A stretch of DNA of 64,000 nucleotides from Helicobacter monodelphidis (GTDB lineage Bacteria; Campylobacterota; Campylobacteria; Campylobacterales; Helicobacteraceae): NCBI RefSeq assembly GCF_003288845.1, contig NZ_NHYN01000005.1, positions 1-64,000 of the forward strand, in the 5' to 3' direction. A program made the translations under genes and the position numbers. The notes below the pieces were generated by a model. That model was not told the origin of the DNA. It saw only the letters and a program-made list of their open reading frames with translations, and made no database searches. This document shows positions 43,219 through 52,520 of the stretch, piece by piece (the stretch's first letter is position 1; each line of letters opens with the position of its first letter).

Positions 43219-44430
43219 TTATTGGTCTCGTTTCTCTAATACTTCAAACGCGGGAAGTGCCTTGCCTTCAAGTAATTCTAGGCTTGCACCACCTCCCGTA
43301 GAAGTGAAGCTCATATTATCTTTTTCTCCCGCTTTATCAATTGCATCTGCAGTATCGCCCCCACCAATCACGCTATAAGCATAAGTATCTGCAAGAACGT
43401 GCGCAAGTGAGAACGTGCCACGTGAGAATTGACTGACTTCATAAACTCCCATTGGACCATTCCAGATAATAGTTTCAGATGATCGAATCACCTCACTGAA
43501 AAGCTTTACAGTTGCGGGTCCTAAGTCTACACTCATCATTCCTTGCGGAACATCTTGTGCAGGGGTAATTTTAATGTCTGTGGGATTCTTAGGATCATTT
43601 GTGCAAACAACATCAACAGGAAGGTAGATTTTGACACCTTTTGATTTCGCTGAACGCAAAATATCAATAGCATCACCCATTAACGCATCTTCTACTAATG
43701 ATTCTTGCATATCATAACCCACAGCCTGAAGAAAAGTATTGCTCATTGCTCCTCCAATAATAATTTTATCAACAGAATCTAAAATATTAATTAATAAAGT
43801 TAATTTTGAGGAGACCTTTGAGCCACCAACAATGAGAAGAACAGGTTTGAGAGGATTCTTGAGTGCTTTGGAGAAAGAATCAATTTCTTTCTTTAATAGT
43901 AATCCTGAAACTTTATTTTGTACATATGTTGCGATACCATAAGTCGATGCATGCTTACGATGGGATGCTCCAAAGGCATCGTTCACATAAACATCACAGA
44001 GTTTTGCTAATGCTTTTGCAAGCTCTGGGTCATTATTTTCTTCTCCTTCATAAAAGCGGATATTTTCAATCAAGACTATACCGCCTTTGGGTAGAAGACT
44101 AAGGGCAGATTGGACATTTTCAACACTTTCGACAAAAGTAACTGCACGATTTAAGAGTCGTTCTAAACGTTTTAAAATATGCTTGAGTGAAAAATTTATA
44201 CTTTTACCTACAGGGCGTCCCAAGTGACTTACTAGTACAATACTTTTTGCACCATTGTCAATGCAGTAGTTGATTGTGGGGATTGTTTCTCGAATCCTTG
44301 AATCATCACTAATATTAAACTCGCTATCCATTGGCACATTAAAATCAACACGAATTAAAACGCGTTTATCCTGAATGTCAATGTCCTTAATGCTTTTTGT
44401 ATTTTGCATTGCCACAATACTTTCAATCAT
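43219..44430 (-). CDS. pgk: Phosphoglycerate kinase
   Basis: 403 residues. RVDFNVPMD near the start, [20 protein letters not shown]-like [12 protein letters not shown], and the nucleotide motif [11 protein letters not shown] near 355. Glycolysis and gluconeogenesis. ATG 44430 after AAGGAG is chosen over ATG 44409. Part of a scattered glycolytic group with gap and pgi. Confidence 0.97.
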   Translation of the reverse strand: MIESIVAMQNTKSIKDIDIQDKRVLIRVDFNVPMDSEFNISDDSRIRETIPTINYCIDNGAKSIVLVSHLGRPVGKSINFSLKHILKRLERLLNRAVTFVESVENVQSALSLLPKGGIVLIENIRFYEGEENNDPELAKALAKLCDVYVNDAFGASHRKHASTYGIATYVQNKVSGLLLKKEIDSFSKALKNPLKPVLLIVGGSKVSSKLTLLINILDSVDKIIIGGAMSNTFLQAVGYDMQESLVEDALMGDAIDILRSAKSKGVKIYLPVDVVCTNDPKNPTDIKITPAQDVPQGMMSVDLGPATVKLFSEVIRSSETIIWNGPMGVYEVSQFSRGTFSLAHVLADTYAYSVIGGGDTADAIDKAGEKDNMSFTSTGGGASLELLEGKALPAFEVLEKRDQ

Positions 44431-44471
44431 ATAATCTCCTTAATTATAAAATAATGAATCACTCAACAAAG

Positions 44472-46031
44472 CTAGAATCCTCTGAACGAAGAAAGGGCTT
44501 TAGAGAAAGCTTCAACAACAATACTGTAACGTTGTTCAAGCGGAATTTGATTTTTCGCTAATTGCTCTTTTTGTTCTTTATCTTTACCTAGTTTATATTC
44601 ATAGCTAACTTGATCTTTTTCTAAAGTGATAATCTTTGCCTTTGCTTTTTCTAATTCAGCATCTAATTTTTTCTTTTCTCCAAAAATATGCTTCTCATCG
44701 CGGTCAAGTTGCTTAATTTGAATCGAAAGTGCATTGATTTTATTTTGAATCTCTGTTGCCGCTGCCGTTCCTTTTTGTGTGTTTTGCAATCGTCTTTTAA
44801 GTTCAAAGATATTTTCTTTTGCTTGTCCTGAAATATCTAGTTTCTTCTGAATTTCAGCTTCAAAGCTTGCGATAACAGATAAATTATTCTCAATAAAGTC
44901 TTCTTGCATTTTAATGTTATTTTTGCATTTTGCAATCGACTCTTCTGTGAGGCGAATCGCTTCAATATTACGTGCAATTTTATCCAAGCCCATTTTTCGT
45001 TGCATTCCAATCTGAAAAATAGTTGCACTATTCCAACGATTTCCATCTTTATCCATAATTTCCGGTCGTGTGTAACGTTTTCCTTCCGGTGAAAAGCTAA
45101 CATCACCATTGTAAAATTTAATAAACGCATCAACACCTTGTTCTTTGTTGATGAGTTTTCCGATAATCTCTTTAGCAAAATGGTTGGTGCAATCATTGAA
45201 ATGATTTCTTAGAATATAGTTTGCTAATGCTTGCTTAATTTCTGGGTTTTGGATTCTTTTATCATCAGGTACAAAATCAAGAAATTTTTCTTGCAAAATT
45301 GGAACAAAATTTTTTGCAAAATATAGATTATCGTGTTCTGAAACATTAAGAGGTCCTTTAAGCAAAGACACAATCAATTCCGCCATATTCTTTTTTAAGC
45401 CATTTTTAAGTGCCATATTTTCAATTTCTTTCAGAAATGTCTTATCTAAACCTTCATGGAGACGTTGACTTGTGGAGGAAAGTTGTCCAATGGAGTTTTG
45501 TGATGTTTCAGATTCTTGGAATTGTTTCACCAAGACACCCTGGTCAACAAAAAATATTGCATCACGTGGCGATAATCCCAATGAATTCTTAAGAATCGCT
45601 TTAAATAAACCTTTTTTGTCTTCTTCTTCCTGAATATACTTATTTAAGAAGTCAGTGATGGATTTATAAACCGCAGAATCCAACACAGAGATGCCGGGAC
45701 GACTTTTGCTTGGAGTTAGAGCATTTTCTAATTTAGGAAGTTGTTGCATGCAGGCTTCCGTATAAATGCAACCATCATAATCATTAATCTTTAATCGGTA
45801 AGTGATGTCTCTATCATGCTTAATGACAATATATGCACGGAAGCCATGTGAGGCAAAATAATCAAATAAAACCTGTCTCACAACTTCCTTGTGTGCAGAA
45901 AAATGTTCTACTTTCAACGCTTCCAGAAGAATCTGCCCTATTTTTTCTTCTGTAATGTTTAAAAATCCATCTAAGCCAGAAATATGAACTTCGATAGCGT
46001 CTAATAGTCTTTGATAAGTGTCACTTTGCAT
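44472..46031 (-). CDS. Unknown 519-residue protein with long C-terminal coiled coil
   Basis: No family recognised. Residues about 1-300 are mixed and may hold globular domains (AYIVIKHDRDITYRLKINDYDG near 80; SLGLSPRDAIFFVDQG near 150). From about 355 to 500 it is a charged coiled coil. No signal peptide or membrane segment. Minus strand, 40 bases before pgk in the same direction. A companion at 52521 also has a globular N-terminus and long coils but is not clearly related. Confidence 0.85.
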   Translation of the reverse strand: MQSDTYQRLLDAIEVHISGLDGFLNITEEKIGQILLEALKVEHFSAHKEVVRQVLFDYFASHGFRAYIVIKHDRDITYRLKINDYDGCIYTEACMQQLPKLENALTPSKSRPGISVLDSAVYKSITDFLNKYIQEEEDKKGLFKAILKNSLGLSPRDAIFFVDQGVLVKQFQESETSQNSIGQLSSTSQRLHEGLDKTFLKEIENMALKNGLKKNMAELIVSLLKGPLNVSEHDNLYFAKNFVPILQEKFLDFVPDDKRIQNPEIKQALANYILRNHFNDCTNHFAKEIIGKLINKEQGVDAFIKFYNGDVSFSPEGKRYTRPEIMDKDGNRWNSATIFQIGMQRKMGLDKIARNIEAIRLTEESIAKCKNNIKMQEDFIENNLSVIASFEAEIQKKLDISGQAKENIFELKRRLQNTQKGTAAATEIQNKINALSIQIKQLDRDEKHIFGEKKKLDAELEKAKAKIITLEKDQVSYEYKLGKDKEQKEQLAKNQIPLEQRYSIVVEAFSKALSSFRGF

Positions 46032-46098
46032 TTTTAAAGCCCCGATAACTATTCAGTTGTATTATTAATGACATTTCAGCAGAATTAAGCCATAACAT
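46021..46098 (-). CDS. Possible tiny gene or remnant overlapping the 519-residue protein
   Basis: An open frame runs from about 46190 down to TGA 46023-46021, inside the start of the 519-residue gene. Its body reads WDNSPSEIDQVDERGSF then MLWLNSAEMSLIIQLNSY. ATG 46098 has AGAGG upstream; earlier codons lack a start. The longer frame looks like coding sequence, so this may be the end of a decayed gene. The rest of the 250-base gap holds the gap promoter region. Confidence 0.3.
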   Translation of the reverse strand: MLWLNSAEMSLIIQLNSYRGFKNAK

Positions 46099-46284
46099 AA
46101 AACTGCCTCTTTCATCCACTTGGTCGATTTCGCTGGGCGAATTATCCCATAAAGTGGCTAAAAAAAGATTGAAATATTGAAAATTTTATACAAAGATTTT
46201 GTTTTTAAGAGGATAATATAAAAAAATACAATAAAATATGAGTTTGAAAATTGATTTAATTGCTAACAGAAAGGAATTTTAATT

Positions 46285-47277
46285 ATGGAACAATTTAATG
46301 TCGCGATTAATGGCACGGGAAGAATTGGCTTGTGTGCTTGTCGTCTTTTGGGAAAAAATAAAAATATTAAGCTTGTTGCTATCAACTCAACCACCCCCAT
46401 TGATACGCTTGTGCATTTATTGAAATATGATACTGTTCATCGTTTTTTTGATGCGGAAAAAGTGAATGAGGATACAATTAGAATCGGTGAACAAATTGTT
46501 AAGGTTGTGAGCGACAGAGATCCCCTCAAAATTCCTTTTGGGCAGTTGGGTGCAGAAATTGTGTTAGAATGTACGGGTGCGTTTAATTCTAAAGAAAAAG
46601 CTACTGCCCATCTTAGAGAAGGTGTGAAAAAAGTGATTATTTCAGCTCCAGCAGATAATACCCCCACATTCGTGTATGGTGTCAACCACCAGACATACAA
46701 TGGGGAGCAAGTGATTTCAAATGCAAGTTGTACAACCAACGCACTTGCACCTTTAGTGAAGATTCTTCACATTCATTATGGTATTCAAAGTGGTTTGATG
46801 ACAACTGTGCATAGTTATACTAACGACCAAAATTTACTTGATGTGAAACATAAAGATGTGAGACGTGCTAGGGCAGCTGCTTTAAATATCATCCCTACAA
46901 GCACCGGTGCTGCAAAAGCTATTGGGCTTGTGATTCCTGAATTATCCGGCCTTTTAAATGGTTTTTCAGTGCGTGTGCCGACCCCTGATGTTTCATTGGT
47001 GGACTTGAATGTACAGTTAAAAAAGCATACAAGCAAGGAAGAGATTAATGATTTAATGCGTCAAATGAGTCAAGTAGAATTTGCAAATTTAGTTGCAGTT
47101 GATGAAGAAAGATGCGTCTCCAGTGATTTTATTGGCTCAACTTATAGCAGTATTTTTATTCCTGATTGTACACAGGTTGTAGATAAGAATCATGCAAAAG
47201 TGATTGCATGGTATGATAATGAAATGGGATATACGGCACGATTGATTGATATGGCTACTTTTGTTGCGACACGATAA
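46285..47277 (+). CDS. gap: Glyceraldehyde-3-phosphate dehydrogenase, type I
   Basis: 330 residues. NGTGRIGLCACRLL nucleotide fold, catalytic Cys in SNASCTTNALAPL near 153, TVHSYTNDQNLLD, PTSTGAAKAI and WYDNEMGYTARLID. Glycolysis or gluconeogenesis. Followed by pgi after 9 bases. Confidence 0.97.
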   Translation: MEQFNVAINGTGRIGLCACRLLGKNKNIKLVAINSTTPIDTLVHLLKYDTVHRFFDAEKVNEDTIRIGEQIVKVVSDRDPLKIPFGQLGAEIVLECTGAFNSKEKATAHLREGVKKVIISAPADNTPTFVYGVNHQTYNGEQVISNASCTTNALAPLVKILHIHYGIQSGLMTTVHSYTNDQNLLDVKHKDVRRARAAALNIIPTSTGAAKAIGLVIPELSGLLNGFSVRVPTPDVSLVDLNVQLKKHTSKEEINDLMRQMSQVEFANLVAVDEERCVSSDFIGSTYSSIFIPDCTQVVDKNHAKVIAWYDNEMGYTARLIDMATFVATR

Positions 47278-47286
47278 GGAAAGGTG

Positions 47287-48537
47287 ATGATTGAATTTCA
47301 TTCATTTTTTAAAAATACAAGTGACAAAAAGGAAAAAAGCTTACTTTTTAAGGAAATTAAAAAAGAAAAAAAAGACCGTGTGAGTGCCTATTATGAATTG
47401 CCTTATTCCACAGAAGCTTTACAGACAACAAAAACCTTTATGCGAGTGCGGGAGGAAGTGTTGGCTAAGATTGATACTCTTGTAATTGTGGGAATTGGTG
47501 GTAGTTCTTTGGGATTGAAAGCTATCGATTCAATGTTAAGTCATTTAAGCCATCGGCGTAAAATTTCCCTACGATTCTTGGAGCATACAGACCCTATTTT
47601 GATTGTTCAGAACCTTGAGGGGCTTAATGTGGAGAATACGCTTTTTATTGTTATTAGTAAGTCAGGAACAACCATTGAGACCACGTCTCTTATGAAATAT
47701 GTTTTGTGTCGCTATAATCTTTTATCTGTACATAAAGAACACTTATTGGTGATTACGGATTGTGACTCTGCGTTGGCGAATTGGGCAGATGAAAATGATA
47801 TTTATTCATTGACGATTGATCCATTAATTGGCGGACGTTTTTCTGTATTAAGTCATGTGGGTATTACACCTTTGATGTTGCTTGGTTATAATGTTGAGGA
47901 GATTTTAAAGGGTGCAAGAGAGGTAGAAGAAAAATTTTTTAATCGAGAGCTTGATTGTCTTTTAGAAAAGGCAATCTATTATGCTAAAAATTATAGAAAA
48001 TATCCAATAAATGTTCTTTTTTCCTATTCAAGTGCCTTTACACACTTTAATGCTTGGTATGTGCAACTTTGGGGAGAATCTTTAGGAAAAATTAATAAAG
48101 AAAGTAAAAGCGTGGGGCTAACACCTGTTTCTTTGATTGGTAGCATTGATCAGCATTCATTCTTGCAGCTTATTGTACAAGGACCTAATGATAAAAGTGT
48201 TACTTTTTTATCTGTGCGACAATTTGGAGATGAAAGCGTCTTAATTCCGGATATGAGCCTCTCTTCTCTGGAATCAACAGATTTTGTAAATGGAATTTCT
48301 TTTAAGAAATTATTACGTTTGCAACGAGAATCAACAATGGAAACACTTATTGCAAGAGGAGTGCCAACAGATTTGATTATTGTTGATGAGCTTTCTGAAA
48401 AAACAGCTGGAATTCTTATCTTTTCATATGAAATTTTAACCTCATGTATTGGCTCATTGTTTCAGATTAACACATATGACCAGCCCGGCGTTGAATTTGG
48501 AAAACAACTTTTAAGGAGTAAGTTAACGCTTCCTTAG
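47287..48537 (+). CDS. pgi: Glucose-6-phosphate isomerase, short form
   Basis: 416 residues, shorter than the 545 or so of H. pylori as I recall it and close to the Campylobacter form. GIGGSSLGLKAI near 76, VISKSGTTIETTSL near 122, and IDQHSFLQLIVQG near 285 are PGI motifs. Start ATG 47287, overlapped by a GTG in frame at 47284. The 150 bases after it hold no gene. Confidence 0.94.
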   Translation: MIEFHSFFKNTSDKKEKSLLFKEIKKEKKDRVSAYYELPYSTEALQTTKTFMRVREEVLAKIDTLVIVGIGGSSLGLKAIDSMLSHLSHRRKISLRFLEHTDPILIVQNLEGLNVENTLFIVISKSGTTIETTSLMKYVLCRYNLLSVHKEHLLVITDCDSALANWADENDIYSLTIDPLIGGRFSVLSHVGITPLMLLGYNVEEILKGAREVEEKFFNRELDCLLEKAIYYAKNYRKYPINVLFSYSSAFTHFNAWYVQLWGESLGKINKESKSVGLTPVSLIGSIDQHSFLQLIVQGPNDKSVTFLSVRQFGDESVLIPDMSLSSLESTDFVNGISFKKLLRLQRESTMETLIARGVPTDLIIVDELSEKTAGILIFSYEILTSCIGSLFQINTYDQPGVEFGKQLLRSKLTLP

Positions 48538-48690
48538 CCCTGTAATAGGTGTTTTAGGGAAAATCTTTTAAGATTCTTGCTTAAAGTTGGGTGAATTTTT
48601 AATCTTTTTTTTAAGTAATTGTAGGTTAATCTTTGTAGGATTCAATCTATCATAGAAAGAATGACGAGACTAAAGTGTAAGGAGATATAA

Positions 48691-49677
48691 ATGAGCTTTA
48701 TTGAGGGAGTTAAAAATAAGGTACGTGTAAAGAAGTCGTCCATCGTTCTTGCGGAGGGTAGTGAGCCACGCACGTTAGAGGCAGCCGAAAAGATACTACA
48801 AGAAGGTTTTGCTGATATTATCTTGCTTGGAAATGAAGATGAAATCAAGAAAGTAAGGAATATAGAAAAGGTTAAGATTGTTAACCCAAAGAATTCTGTA
48901 TATCGTGAAGAGTTTATCAAACTTTTGGTTCAAGTTAGAGGACATAAGGGTGTTGATGAAAAAAAGGCACAGGAATTATTAGATGATCCCTTGTATTTTG
49001 GTGCAGCAATGGTTAAAAGCGGTAAAGCAGATGGAATGGTTGCAGGTGCAATTAATTCTACAGCAAATGTTTTGCGTTCAGCATTGCAGGTTGTTGGAAG
49101 TGCACAAGGTTGCAAGATTGTATCTTCTTTTATGTTAATGTTAATTCCAAATTGTCCCTATGGATTGGGTGGAAATTTTATTTTTTCAGATCCCGGTTTG
49201 GTGCCAAGCCCTAATGCAGAAGAGCTTGCGAGCATTGCTATTGCTTCAGCACAGAATTTTCAATCTCTTTTTGGAGAAGAGCCTATTGTTGCAATGTTAA
49301 GTCATTCTACTTATGGGAGTTCTTCGCATACCGATGCACTTAAGGTTGTGGAAGCAACAAAAATTGCCAAAACACTTGCACCAAATTTGTGTCTTGATGG
49401 TGAATTACAGCTTGATGCAGCGATTATTCCTAGTGTTGGTGCAAGCAAGGCAAAAGGGTCAAATGTTGCAGGAAAAGCAAATGTGTTGATTTTTCCGGAT
49501 TTAGATTCAGGGAATATTGGCTATAAGCTTGTGCAGAGACTTGCAGGAGCTGAAGCAATTGGTCCCATTACGCAGGGGTTAGCCGCTCCAATTAATGATC
49601 TTTCGCGAGGTTGTTCTGCTGATGATATTGTTGGAGTTGTTGCTATTACGGCTTTGCAGGCACAAGGCCAAGCATAA
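48691..49677 (+). CDS. pta: Phosphate acetyltransferase (short form)
   Basis: 328 residues, single PTA domain without the DRTGG part. SIVLAEGSEPRTLEAAEKIL start, VAGAINSTANVLRSALQVVG, AMLSHSTYGS and LDGELQLDAA. Converts acetyl-CoA to acetyl phosphate. AAGGAG precedes ATG 48691; ackA follows after 28 bases. Confidence 0.95.
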   Translation: MSFIEGVKNKVRVKKSSIVLAEGSEPRTLEAAEKILQEGFADIILLGNEDEIKKVRNIEKVKIVNPKNSVYREEFIKLLVQVRGHKGVDEKKAQELLDDPLYFGAAMVKSGKADGMVAGAINSTANVLRSALQVVGSAQGCKIVSSFMLMLIPNCPYGLGGNFIFSDPGLVPSPNAEELASIAIASAQNFQSLFGEEPIVAMLSHSTYGSSSHTDALKVVEATKIAKTLAPNLCLDGELQLDAAIIPSVGASKAKGSNVAGKANVLIFPDLDSGNIGYKLVQRLAGAEAIGPITQGLAAPINDLSRGCSADDIVGVVAITALQAQGQA

Positions 49678-49705
49678 AAATTATTTAGATTCAAGGAGTG
49701 TATAA

Positions 49706-50908
49706 ATGTTAGTTTTGGTTGTAAATTGCGGTAGTTCGTCATTGAAGTTTCAATTGATTGATACGAATACAGAAAATGTTTTAGCGTCAGGAATTTGCGA
49801 TAGAATTGGTTTGAGTGGGAGTATTCTTAAATATAAAAATAATGGAGGGGTTGACGATAAAAGGGAGTTGACAATGGAGGATCACTCTCAAGCAATTAGT
49901 TTTGTTTTGGAAGCCTTAACAGATAAAAAAACTGGCGTGATTCAATCCCTTGATGAAATTGCAGCAACAGGACATCGTTTTGTGCATGGTGCAGAGTATT
50001 TTAAAGATTCTGTGCTTGTTACAGATGAAGTTATCAAACGTTTCATCGAGTGTACTCCTCTTGCACCTTTGCATAATCCGGCAAATCTTATGGGTGCTGA
50101 AGCATGTAAAAAATTAATGCCTAATAAGCCAATGGTTGCAGTTTTTGATACTGCATTTCACCAAACAATTCCGCCAAAAGCTTTTGTTTACGGTGTACCT
50201 TATGATTGGTATGAAAAACATAAAGTTCGACGCTATGGTTTTCATGGCACGAGCCACAAATATGTTTCTCAACGAGCGGTGGAATTTTTGGGTTTGGATA
50301 AGAAACATCATAAATTAATTATTTGTCATTTAGGGAATGGATCTTCCATTTCAGCAATTGAAAATGGAAAAAGTCGTGATACAAGTATGGGTATGACACC
50401 TTTGGAAGGTTTAACTATGGGTACGAGATCAGGAGATATTGATCCGGGTGTTTTAGAATATATTGCTGAAAAAGAGGGCTATTCTATCAAAGAATTAATT
50501 AATATTTTAAATAAAAAATCAGGGGTGCTCGGAATCTCCAGACTATCAAGTGATTTTAGAGATTTGCTTGACGCAGACTTGAGTGGAAATGATTTAGCGA
50601 GACTGGCGAGACAAACCTTTGCCTATCGTGTGCTGAAATATGTAGGTGCGTATTGTGCTGTCCTCAATGGCGTTGATGCGATTTGTTTTTGTGGGGGTGT
50701 GGGCGAGAATGCAAAATTTATACGTGGTATGATTGTTGAACATCTCAAATTCTTAGGCATAACGCTTGATAAGGAGGCAAATAATGTTTGCGGAAAAGAG
50801 GTTGTTATTTCTACAAAAGATTCTCCAGTTAAAGTCTGTGTTATTCCGACAAATGAAGAGATTATTATTGCCAGAGATACACGCGAAATTGTAGCCCAAT
50901 TAGGATAG
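49706..50908 (+). CDS. ackA: Acetate kinase
   Basis: 400 residues. VVNCGSSSLKFQLID at the start, GHRFVHG near 92, FDTAFHQTIP, YGFHGTSHKYVS, CHLGNGSSISAI and TNEEIIIARDT. With Pta it makes ATP and acetate, or assimilates acetate. Both genes are in one operon, possibly with NhaC behind. Confidence 0.97.
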   Translation: MLVLVVNCGSSSLKFQLIDTNTENVLASGICDRIGLSGSILKYKNNGGVDDKRELTMEDHSQAISFVLEALTDKKTGVIQSLDEIAATGHRFVHGAEYFKDSVLVTDEVIKRFIECTPLAPLHNPANLMGAEACKKLMPNKPMVAVFDTAFHQTIPPKAFVYGVPYDWYEKHKVRRYGFHGTSHKYVSQRAVEFLGLDKKHHKLIICHLGNGSSISAIENGKSRDTSMGMTPLEGLTMGTRSGDIDPGVLEYIAEKEGYSIKELINILNKKSGVLGISRLSSDFRDLLDADLSGNDLARLARQTFAYRVLKYVGAYCAVLNGVDAICFCGGVGENAKFIRGMIVEHLKFLGITLDKEANNVCGKEVVISTKDSPVKVCVIPTNEEIIIARDTREIVAQLG

Positions 50909-50937
50909 AGTTAACCTTTTAAGGAGTCTTTTAAGTA

Positions 50938-52458
50938 ATGTATGCAGATTCTGCTTTGAGTTTGATTCCTCCTGTAGGGGTTATTATACTTGTTTTTTTG
51001 ACGCGTCGTGTTGTTCTTTCACTTTTTGTGGGTATTTTGCTTGCAGGTATTTTATTGTCACAAAGTTTACTAGGAACAATAGAGTATGTGTTTTATAGCC
51101 TTATTGCAGTGTTTTATGACCAAAATGGAGGTGAAATTGTTTATTCTAATTTCTATATTTTTGGTTTTTTGGTTATTTTAGGAATTTTAACTCAGGCGAT
51201 GAGCTATTCAGGGGGGATGGCGGCTTTTGTTTACTGGGCGAGAAAACGCATTAAAAGTGCAACAGGTTCGGAATTTTTTGCTTTTATTGCGGGGATAATC
51301 ATTTTTATTGATGATTATTTTAATGCTCTCACTGTTGGACAAATTTCGCAATCTATCAATGATATTAATCGTTCTACACGAGAACGTTTGGCTTATATTA
51401 TTGATTCGACCTCTGCACCTGTTTGTATTCTGATGCCACTTTCAAGTTGGGGGGCATATATTATTGGTTTATTAGGTGGAATGCAGGAGGGTAATCATTT
51501 TCAAACATTGCTATCTAGTATTTGGAGTAATTTTTATGCTTGGTTTGCATTGTTAGCAGTTTTTTTAACAATTTATTGGAGAATTAATTTACCCGCTATG
51601 CGTAAAAATTGTAATGTAGGCGTTCAAAAACGTACGGATGGGGATTCTAAGGGTACTTCCATTTGGTTCTTGATTCTTCCTATTTTTGTCTTGATTGTTT
51701 TAATTGCTTTTTTCTTGTTTTATAGTGGTTTTGTACAACTCCAAAAACAGCAACAAGAAGTCCATTTAATTGCTATTTTGGGTGAGGCACAAACACCGTT
51801 CGCACTTTTTTATGGTGGCTTATTGACTTTAGTTTTTACACTTTTTCTTACCTCTAGCCGTATTCATTTACGCTCATTCCCTATGATTTTTAATAAAGGT
51901 TTTATGATTATGTTACCTGCAAATCTTATTTTAATTTTTGCTTGGGCAATTGCTCCTGCCATTCGTGAGGATTTACAAACAGGAATTTATTTAGCAAAAA
52001 TTAGTGAAGAATGGTTGCAGATGAGCTTGATGAATCCTGATATGATTGTGCCAATTGTGCTTTTTTTGGTTAGCGGTTTTATTGCGTTTGCAACAGGTAC
52101 AAGTTGGGGGACATTCGCGATTATGCTACCCATTGCACTAGGTATTGCAGAAGTAAATCACTTTGATACTATATTGTGTATCGCGGCTGTTTTATCGGGT
52201 GCTGTGTATGGTGACCATGCTTCGCCCATTTCAGACACGACGATTCTTTCGGCTACAGGTGCGGGTTGTTCTGTGCAAAGCCATTTTATTACGCAATTTC
52301 CTTATGTGACTACAGTTGCCTGTGTTGCACTAGTGAGTTTTGGTGTTGCTGGTATTACTAATGTGTGGTTGGGGTATCTTGTTGGAGGTTTGCTTTTGCT
52401 GGGTATTTTTGGAATATATAAGAGATTTTATGGTGGAGAAATTGTATTAAAGTCATAA
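50938..52458 (+). CDS. NhaC-family Na+/H+ antiporter
   Basis: 506 residues, about 11-12 membrane segments. FIDDYFNALTVG near 122 and GDHASPISDTTILSATGAGC near 425 are NhaC motifs. The family exchanges Na+ for protons, sometimes malate/lactate for Na+. It starts 29 bases after ackA after AAGGAG, so it may be co-transcribed with it. Confidence 0.9.
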   Translation: MYADSALSLIPPVGVIILVFLTRRVVLSLFVGILLAGILLSQSLLGTIEYVFYSLIAVFYDQNGGEIVYSNFYIFGFLVILGILTQAMSYSGGMAAFVYWARKRIKSATGSEFFAFIAGIIIFIDDYFNALTVGQISQSINDINRSTRERLAYIIDSTSAPVCILMPLSSWGAYIIGLLGGMQEGNHFQTLLSSIWSNFYAWFALLAVFLTIYWRINLPAMRKNCNVGVQKRTDGDSKGTSIWFLILPIFVLIVLIAFFLFYSGFVQLQKQQQEVHLIAILGEAQTPFALFYGGLLTLVFTLFLTSSRIHLRSFPMIFNKGFMIMLPANLILIFAWAIAPAIREDLQTGIYLAKISEEWLQMSLMNPDMIVPIVLFLVSGFIAFATGTSWGTFAIMLPIALGIAEVNHFDTILCIAAVLSGAVYGDHASPISDTTILSATGAGCSVQSHFITQFPYVTTVACVALVSFGVAGITNVWLGYLVGGLLLLGIFGIYKRFYGGEIVLKS

Positions 52459-52520
52459 TTTTTCAGCTTTTTTTATGTTTTTTTTGATAAAATTTGTCCT
52501 TTTAGGTAGAAGGAGGGTGT

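Noticed and set aside
48601-48612. Eight-T run before pta as a phase-variable promoter tract
   Set aside because: Poly-T of this length is common in this AT-rich sequence and its distance from a promoter is unclear.
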